Source: Proteiniphilum sp.
Lineage (GTDB): Bacteria; Bacteroidota; Bacteroidia; Bacteroidales; Dysgonomonadaceae
NCBI GenBank assembly: GCA_016839025.1
Contig: JADLKK010000014.1
Location: 1 to 39,640 of the forward strand
Length of the DNA: 39,640 bases
Direction: 5' to 3'
Shown here: positions 34,160 to 39,640 of the stretch, one piece after another
Position numbering within the stretch: position 1 is the first letter of the stretch
Layout of the letters: every line of letters begins with the position of its first letter
Notes under the pieces: generated by a model
Seen by the model: only the letters and a program-made list of their open reading frames with translations
Told to the model about the DNA's origin: nothing
The model's database searches: none
Program-made: the position numbers and the translations under genes

Positions 34160-35587
34160 ATGCATAGAATGAGCATCATAAAAACATTCTCCTTGTTGGC
34201 CGGTTTGCCGGCAATTGCTGGTTATGGGCAAAATGATGCCCGACCCAACGTGCTGTTGATCATGGTCGATGACCTACGTCCCGAGCTAGGCTGTTACGGC
34301 GAGGAAGCAATTCGCACGCCAGTGATGGATTCGCTGGCGAACCACTCGCTGTTGTTCCGCAATGCCTATTGCAATGCACCTGTCAGTGGTGCCTCCAGAG
34401 CCAGTATGCTGACGGGTCTCTATCCGAAACTGCCGGAACGGTTCACCCATGCCTATACCTATGCGGAGAAGGATGCACCGGATGCGATACCCCTGCCACA
34501 GTGGTTCAGGGATCACGGGTATCACACCCTCTCCAATGGCAAGGTGTTCCACAACGTGGATGACCATGCCACTGCCTGGAGTGAGCAACCCTGGAGGGTC
34601 CACAGGGAGGGGTATGAGTCGCATTGGGCTGTCTACAACAAGTGGGAGCTATGGATGAGTGATGTCTCTGCCAGAACCATTCATCCCAAAACGATGCGGG
34701 GACCCTTCTACGAGTCGGCAGAGGTGGCCGACTCCGCCTATCAGGATGGGAAGGTGGCACTGAAAACGATCGCTGACCTGCGAAGAATGAAGGAACAGGA
34801 TCAACCCTTTTTCCTGGCATGCGGCTTCTGGCGACCCCACCTCCCGTTCAACGCCCCCAAGAAGTATTGGGATCTGTACAACAGGGAGGAGATCCCCCTG
34901 GCAGATAATTTCTACCGCTCCGAGGGGTTGCCCAAACAGGTGAAAGCACCTACTGAAATCAACTCCTACGGGGGAGTGGGGGATAAGTCGGAGGAAGATT
35001 TTCAGCGACTGGCAAAACATGGTTATTATGCCTGTGTGAGCTATGTGGATGCCCAGATAGGGTTATTGCTCAACGAGCTGAGGGAACTCTCGTTGGAGGA
35101 GTCCACCATCGTGGTGATTCTGGGCGACCATGGGTGGCAACTGGGAGAGCACTCCTTCTGGGGTAAGCATACCCTGATGAAACGTTCCACACAGATACCC
35201 CTGATCATTTACCTGCCCGGACAAAAGGGCGCAAAGTCAGACCTCATGGTGGAGCTGGTGGATCTCTACCCCACACTGTGCGACCTGACAGGGATACCAC
35301 AACCGGAAGGCCAGCTGCAAGGACTGAGCTTCGCTCCCTCTTTTACCGATTCCCGCTTCAAGGGTAAAGAGGCTGTTTTTGTACAGTGGGGCAATGGTGA
35401 CAATGCGATCAATAGACGCTATAGCTATGCCAAATGGAGAGACAAGCGAAATGATACGGAGGCTGAGATGATGTTCGACCATCAGCGGGATCCAGAGGAG
35501 AACCGCAACGTTGCAGATGAGGGGGCCTATCGTCCTATGAAAAATCATCTTTCCCGTTTGATCGACCACCTGAGAAGCAAGCTCTGA
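34160..35587 (+). CDS. Serine-type sulfatase, iduronate-2-sulfatase-like (S1_7-like)
   Basis: A 475-residue S1 sulfatase with a signal peptide (SIIKTFSLLAGLPAIAGYGQ). The metal-binding MVDDLRPELGCYG (D37, D38) and the formylglycine motif S76-G-A-S-R80 are present; the alanine at the third position is allowed by the C/S-x-P/A-S-R rule but less usual than proline. FFLACGFWRPHLPFNAPKKYWDLY and GDHGWQLGEHSFWGKHTLMKRSTQIPLII are typical of iduronate-2-sulfatase-like enzymes, often active on 2-O-sulfated uronic acids. Serine again implies anSME-dependent activation. It starts 4 bp after the GH115 stop. An alternative start nine bases downstream (34169) is equally plausible. Confidence 0.9.
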   Translation: MHRMSIIKTFSLLAGLPAIAGYGQNDARPNVLLIMVDDLRPELGCYGEEAIRTPVMDSLANHSLLFRNAYCNAPVSGASRASMLTGLYPKLPERFTHAYTYAEKDAPDAIPLPQWFRDHGYHTLSNGKVFHNVDDHATAWSEQPWRVHREGYESHWAVYNKWELWMSDVSARTIHPKTMRGPFYESAEVADSAYQDGKVALKTIADLRRMKEQDQPFFLACGFWRPHLPFNAPKKYWDLYNREEIPLADNFYRSEGLPKQVKAPTEINSYGGVGDKSEEDFQRLAKHGYYACVSYVDAQIGLLLNELRELSLEESTIVVILGDHGWQLGEHSFWGKHTLMKRSTQIPLIIYLPGQKGAKSDLMVELVDLYPTLCDLTGIPQPEGQLQGLSFAPSFTDSRFKGKEAVFVQWGNGDNAINRRYSYAKWRDKRNDTEAEMMFDHQRDPEENRNVADEGAYRPMKNHLSRLIDHLRSKL

Positions 35588-35644
35588 AGATCATGATGAT
35601 GACACGCATGAAACAAAAGAATGGGATATAAAAGTTTTGATCAA

Positions 35645-37672
35645 ATGAAAATAACAACATTATTACTTGCTCTGTTATTGGTAGTGACAGCCTGCAAAGA
35701 GCAATCGAATGAGAAGGAATATCAGTTGGATGCGCTGATCGCACTGAAAACTCCCGGAAACGAGGCTGTTGAATATGCTCTTAAGGAGATCAGTAAAGGG
35801 GGAGCGATCTATCTGGAAGCGGATGAAAAACTACCCCTTACCATCCGCAGAAAGGTAAGCGACGGGTCCATCACTGTTACCCTGAAGGCTGAAGAGAATC
35901 TCTATTTCAACTTCAAGCAGCTGCTTCACTCATCCTTCAAACATGAGGATTGCCAGTTCTTTATGCCGGGCTTCTGGTACAGGAGAAATCTTCGTTCACC
36001 GGATCGCGCTCCCTCATTTCACACCTCCGACAGTTGGACGGTACGGGAAGATCGTCTGAGTGCCCCCATGACTGCCATTTTCAACGAGGTGTCCGGAGCT
36101 TTTACCTCTGTGATGCGAATCGATGATTTCAGACATGAAGCCCTTTCGACACATACTGCAGGAGAGGTGATCGTTTCCGGGAAAACATCCATAGGATATA
36201 CCGGGTTCGAGAACCTGGAGGGGGAATCGGCCATCTCCTTTGGATTCCCCTATCAGGAGACCCCACGTACCTATATTCGCAAACTGACACTGGCAGAACC
36301 GGTGGAAGCGTTTCACTACCTGCCGGAAGGAACCTTGATGGAGCTTACCTGGCAGATCAGGGAAGGGAAGGCAGCCGGTTTCTCCGACTTTGTCCGGCAG
36401 ATGTGGGAGTATGGGTTTGATACCTGGCGCCCTGAGCCGGTAGAGACCGGATTCAGCGATTCATTTGTGAAAGAGACGCTGACCCTCTATTTCACCGATA
36501 GCTTTGTGAGCGATAAACCATTGAAATATAACTCCGGTGAATTGCTTCAGGTGGCTACCTGTGAACCCAACGGCAGGGCGGAGGTGGGTTTCGTCGGCAG
36601 GGTGTTGCTCAACGCCTTCAATGCATTGGAGTATGGGGAACGGAACAGCCGCGATGACTTGACAGGTAATAGCCGCGCGGTTTTCAACAGTTACCTGGAA
36701 GGGGGTTTTTCCCCGAACGGCTTCTTCCGTGAGTTTGTCAACTTCGACAACCACAGTGAGACGGATGTGTACAGTATCCGTCGTCAGTCGGAAGGGATCT
36801 ACGCGATGCTCCATTTTCTCCAGTATGAGAAAAACAACGGCCGCACCCATGTTGAGTGGGAAGGAAAAATCCAACGCATCCTGGAACAGTTTCTGCTCCT
36901 GCAGCAGGAGGATGGCAGCTTCCCGAGAAAGTTCCGTGATGACCTGAGCCTGGTGGACTCCACCGGTGGCAGCACCCCATCGGCAACCCTGCCACTGGTG
37001 ATGGCTTACACCTATTTCGATGATGATCACTACCTGCAGGCAGCCAAGCGGACGGCAGACTATCTGGAACGGGAGATCATCTCTAAAGCGGATTATTTCT
37101 CCTCTACGCTCGATGCCAATTGTGAGGACAAGGAGGCATCTCTCTATGCATCCACGGCAACCTATTATCTGGCGCTGGTGAGCGAGGGCGAGGAGCAGCA
37201 GCGCTATGCCGATCTCTCACTTCGTTCAGCCTATTTCGCTCTTTCCTGGTATTATCTTTGGGATGTCCCCTTTGCCAGGGGACAGATGATTGGCGATATC
37301 GGATTGAAGACACGCGGATGGGGCAACGTCTCGGTCGAGAACAACCATATCGATGTCTTTATCTTTGAGTTTGGATCAGTGCTGAAGTGGCTTTCGGAAA
37401 GATACGGCGAACCCCGCTTTACTCTGTTCCTCGAGGTAATCTCCAGTTCTATGCGACAGCTGCTACCCTACGAGGGGCATCTCAGCGGTGTGGCCAAACC
37501 GGGCTACTATCCCGAGGTGGTGCAGCATACCCACTGGGACTATGGCCGCAACGGGAAAGGTTTTTACAACAACATCTTTGCGCCGGGATGGACGGTGGCA
37601 TCCCTCTGGGAGCTGCTTACACCCGGTAGAGCGGAACAATTTGTACTATCTTCTGCCGATAACACCAAGTAA
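35645..37672 (+). CDS. Unrecognised lipoprotein with probable alpha/alpha six-hairpin domain
   Basis: A 675-residue protein whose start at 35645 gives a clean lipoprotein signal (MKITTLLLALLLVVTAC, C17); an ATG eight codons upstream would not. I do not recognise the family. The N-terminal third (about 40-255) is strand-rich (GGAIYLEADEKLPLTI, SIGYTGFENLEGESAISFGFPYQ). The C-terminal two thirds (about 260-670) is helical with repeated aromatic-rich hairpins (YAMLHFLQYEKNNG, LPLVMAYTYFDDDHYLQAAKRTADYLE, LYASTATYYLALVSEGEEQQRYADLSL, RGWGNVSVENNHIDVFIFEFGSVLKWL), the texture of an alpha/alpha-barrel glycosidase or lyase. Conserved-looking acids and histidines cannot be assigned. It sits between two sulfatases, 9 bp before the next, so it likely acts on the same glycan. 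Confidence 0.7.
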   Translation: MKITTLLLALLLVVTACKEQSNEKEYQLDALIALKTPGNEAVEYALKEISKGGAIYLEADEKLPLTIRRKVSDGSITVTLKAEENLYFNFKQLLHSSFKHEDCQFFMPGFWYRRNLRSPDRAPSFHTSDSWTVREDRLSAPMTAIFNEVSGAFTSVMRIDDFRHEALSTHTAGEVIVSGKTSIGYTGFENLEGESAISFGFPYQETPRTYIRKLTLAEPVEAFHYLPEGTLMELTWQIREGKAAGFSDFVRQMWEYGFDTWRPEPVETGFSDSFVKETLTLYFTDSFVSDKPLKYNSGELLQVATCEPNGRAEVGFVGRVLLNAFNALEYGERNSRDDLTGNSRAVFNSYLEGGFSPNGFFREFVNFDNHSETDVYSIRRQSEGIYAMLHFLQYEKNNGRTHVEWEGKIQRILEQFLLLQQEDGSFPRKFRDDLSLVDSTGGSTPSATLPLVMAYTYFDDDHYLQAAKRTADYLEREIISKADYFSSTLDANCEDKEASLYASTATYYLALVSEGEEQQRYADLSLRSAYFALSWYYLWDVPFARGQMIGDIGLKTRGWGNVSVENNHIDVFIFEFGSVLKWLSERYGEPRFTLFLEVISSSMRQLLPYEGHLSGVAKPGYYPEVVQHTHWDYGRNGKGFYNNIFAPGWTVASLWELLTPGRAEQFVLSSADNTK

Positions 37673-37681
37673 CAGTTTGAT

Positions 37682-39316
37682 ATGAGACATCTGCCAGCAC
37701 GGATCACCTGCTCGCTGGGCAGCAGCCTCCTGATCACCACCTGTTTGGGCGGAGAGAAGGAGCAGCCCCGGAGACCCAATATCCTGATTGCCATTGCCGA
37801 TGATCAGTCGTTTGCCCATACCAGCTTCGCCGGCAGCCGCTTTGTGGAGACACCGGGATTTGACCGGATAGCCCGAAGCGGTGTCTACTTCGTGAACTGC
37901 TACGCGGCATCACCCGGCAGTGCCCCCTCACGGGGAGCATTGGTGACCGGACGGCATCACTGGCAAAACGAACAGAGCGGTCAACATGGCTCCAGTTGGA
38001 TGAAAAAGTATGTTCCCTTTGTCGATCTGTTGGATGCGGCAGGCTATCATACAGGGTACACCGGTAAGGGAGTGGCTCCTTTTCGATACGCACAAAACCC
38101 GGCCGATTCACTCTGGCGGACTGAAAATGCTGCCGGAAAAGCATACAACCGCCACCGCTATGGTGAGGGCGGTCATCCCGATCCACGTCCCGCTAAAGGA
38201 ATCAGCCGAACCGATTACCTCACCAACTTTGAGGAGTTCATGGAGGCGAAAGGGCCCGGGCAGCCTTTTTACTTCTGGTATGGCGGGGATGAACCACACA
38301 GGGGTTATGAGAAGGATGCCTGGAAACGTAATGGCAAAACACTCTCCATGGCAGAACTGCCCGCATTTATGCCGGATAGTGAGGAGACCCGTGGCGATCT
38401 GCTCGACTATGCCGTGGAGATTGAGTGGTTCGACCGCCATTTGGAGGCCATGTTGAACCACCTTGACTCGATCGGTGAACTGGAGCATACGATCGTGATT
38501 GTTACGGCCGATAACGGCATGCCTTTTCCCCGTGCCAAGGCGCATTGCTACGAGTATGGGGTGCATGTACCTCTGGCCATCTCTTACCCCTCTCATTTTC
38601 CCGCTGAGCGGGTGGTGAGCGATCCGGTCAGCTTCGTGGATATTGCACCCACCCTGCTGGAGATAGCTGGTGTCAGTGAGGAGGGAATGATGCCGATAAC
38701 CGGTAGGAGCTTGCTCAGGCTGCTCCGCTCTTCCCAATCGGGAAGGGTCGACCGGAACAGGAGATATCTCTTTGCCGGGAGAGAGAGACACTCCTCCTCC
38801 CGCTGGAACAATCTGGGCTTTCCGCAACGAGCCATACGGGGTGGTGATTATCTGCTCATCTGGAATATGAAACCCCTGCGCTGGCCAGCCGGTGATCCGC
38901 AGGCGCTGAAGCCGGGAGGTGAGGGGGAACTGCTGCCCATCTATGGTTTGGATGAGAAGGGGGTGCATCACCCAGACTGGGCCTTCACCGATATTGATGC
39001 GTCGCCATCGAAATCCTATCTGATAGAGCAGCACAGCAACGATTCGGTAATAGCTTACTTCGAGCTGGCGTATGACAAGGTGCCGGAATATGAGCTGTAT
39101 AATGTATGCGAAGATCCTTCCTGTCTGCAAAATCTATACGGGAAAAAGGGGTACGCTTCGGTAGAAAGAAAACTGAAAGAAGAACTGCTGAAAGAGCTCA
39201 GAAGAACGGGTGATCCCCGAATTGTAGGTCCGGAAAAAGGTGTCTTTGATACCTACCAGAGGTATATGCCGATGAGAGAGTTTCCCAAACCGGCAGAGTA
39301 CAGCGACCACTACTGA
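37682..39316 (+). CDS. Serine-type sulfatase, S1_8-like
   Basis: A 544-residue S1 sulfatase with a lipoprotein-like signal (residues to ITTC, C21). IAIADDQS (D40, D41) and the formylglycine motif S80-A-P-S-R84 are present. The stretch TADNGMPFPRAKAHCYEYGVHVPLAI is characteristic of the sulfamidase-like S1_8 group, which includes N- and O-sulfatases on glycosaminoglycans and algal glycans. GKGVAPFRYAQNP and GGDEPHRGYEKDAW are also family-typical. It is the third serine-type sulfatase of the window. It follows the unrecognised lipoprotein by 9 bp, indicating one operon from about 28359 to here. The exact sulfate position cleaved is not predictable. Confidence 0.9.
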   Translation: MRHLPARITCSLGSSLLITTCLGGEKEQPRRPNILIAIADDQSFAHTSFAGSRFVETPGFDRIARSGVYFVNCYAASPGSAPSRGALVTGRHHWQNEQSGQHGSSWMKKYVPFVDLLDAAGYHTGYTGKGVAPFRYAQNPADSLWRTENAAGKAYNRHRYGEGGHPDPRPAKGISRTDYLTNFEEFMEAKGPGQPFYFWYGGDEPHRGYEKDAWKRNGKTLSMAELPAFMPDSEETRGDLLDYAVEIEWFDRHLEAMLNHLDSIGELEHTIVIVTADNGMPFPRAKAHCYEYGVHVPLAISYPSHFPAERVVSDPVSFVDIAPTLLEIAGVSEEGMMPITGRSLLRLLRSSQSGRVDRNRRYLFAGRERHSSSRWNNLGFPQRAIRGGDYLLIWNMKPLRWPAGDPQALKPGGEGELLPIYGLDEKGVHHPDWAFTDIDASPSKSYLIEQHSNDSVIAYFELAYDKVPEYELYNVCEDPSCLQNLYGKKGYASVERKLKEELLKELRRTGDPRIVGPEKGVFDTYQRYMPMREFPKPAEYSDHY

Positions 39317-39438
39317 GCAGTTTCATGGGTGAGGAGGTGATGATGATTTTCTATTAAAACTGCCGGATGTATTTCAATTTCAAATTTTTCATTCAGGAAT
39401 TTTAAACTTTTTAGCCCTCTCTTGTTGTTGTTTATTGT

Positions 39439-39446
39439 TAACTTTG
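39439..39446 (+). promoter_or_regulatory. Candidate -7 element for the Gfo/Idh gene
   Basis: TAACTTTG matches TAnnTTTG exactly, 36 bp before the ATG at 39483. A -33 TTTG at the right distance is missing; TTG repeats at 39422-39430 are slightly too close. The 166-bp gap and this element suggest a new transcription unit. Confidence 0.4.
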
Positions 39447-39482
39447 CTTTTTTCTTACGGAAAAACATATCATACGGATATC

Positions 39483-39640
39483 ATGACAACAAGAAGATCA
39501 TTTATCAAAAAAGCGGCGTTAGGCACTGTCGGGATGGCGCTGGGGGGAATCCATGCCGGGACATCTGCGGGCAGCTACAACAGGGTGGTGGGAGCCGGCA
39601 AGAAGGTGAACCTGGCGCATATCGGTATCGGGAACCGGGG
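39483..39640 (+). CDS. Tat-exported Gfo/Idh/MocA-family oxidoreductase, 5' part only
   Basis: The first 52 codons are visible before the right window edge. The protein opens with a twin-arginine signal (MTTRRSFIKKAALGTVGMALGG), and then VNLAHIGIGNRG, the start of the NAD(P)-binding Rossmann fold of Gfo/Idh/MocA dehydrogenases. Exported members with this layout are common in Bacteroidota carbohydrate loci, and some relatives are NAD-bound glycosidases (GH109-like), so it may be either an oxidoreductase or a glycoside hydrolase. Its substrate cannot be judged from the fragment. It likely starts its own operon. Confidence 0.8.
   Translation, partial: MTTRRSFIKKAALGTVGMALGGIHAGTSAGSYNRVVGAGKKVNLAHIGIGNR

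Noticed and set aside
38108-39130. Minus-strand ORF of 340 codons
   Set aside because: It is antisense to the S1_8-like sulfatase with intact SAPSR motif, and shows no recognisable features itself.
39317-39363. GCAGTTT/AAACTGC inverted repeat after the last sulfatase as a terminator
   Set aside because: A 7-bp stem with a loop of more than 30 nt is not convincing and no T-run follows.

Overview
The window reads as a carbohydrate-utilisation island from a Bacteroidota bacterium, most likely an anaerobic member of the Bacteroidales (a Dysgonomonadaceae-like organism is my guess, not a demonstrated assignment). The reasons are a SusC/SusD pair, a hybrid two-component regulator (HTCS), many type-II lipoprotein signals, TAnnTTTG-type -7 promoter elements, and three sulfatases that all carry the serine-type active-site motif of anaerobes. 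No rRNA, tRNA, CRISPR array or intact insertion sequence was seen.

Region 1 (1-17235, all minus strand) is a glycosaminoglycan-type polysaccharide utilisation locus. In transcription order it holds the HTCS sensor/regulator, SusC, SusD, a small Ig-like lipoprotein, a 17-bp perfect hairpin, a sulfatase, a PL8 chondroitin/hyaluronan lyase, a GH88 unsaturated glucuronyl hydrolase, and a second PL8 lyase cut by the left window edge. Lyases make unsaturated disaccharides, the sulfatase desulfates them, and GH88 splits them. Two ATGA stop/start overlaps (sulfatase/PL8 and GH88/PL8) indicate translational coupling.

Region 2 (17236-28142) starts with a divergent beta-helix lipoprotein (possible lyase) and continues into a uronate catabolic block on the plus strand: uxaC, a 36-codon gene remnant, an SDR fructuronate reductase, a PfkB sugar-acid kinase, gnd and a LarA-like (nickel-pincer) epimerase. 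A minus-strand AraC regulator and divergent uxuA follow. The order suggests two routes. The classical one goes glucuronate, fructuronate, mannonate, KDG (UxaC, UxuB, UxuA, kinase). A hypothetical second one converts mannonate to gluconate by the LarA homologue, then phosphorylates and oxidises it through Gnd to ribulose-5-phosphate. This is the most interesting possibility in the window.

Region 3 (28359-39640, plus strand) is a second degradative set: a Tat-exported GH99-like protein, a GH115 paralogue lacking its entire catalytic barrel, a full-length GH115 alpha-glucuronidase, an iduronate-2-sulfatase-like sulfatase, an unrecognised lipoprotein with a probable alpha/alpha-barrel, an S1_8-like sulfatase, and the start of a Tat-exported Gfo/Idh/MocA oxidoreductase. 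GH115 would free glucuronate that feeds Region 2. Two loci, the GH115 paralogue and the 36-codon remnant, look like in-frame internal deletions that kept both gene ends.
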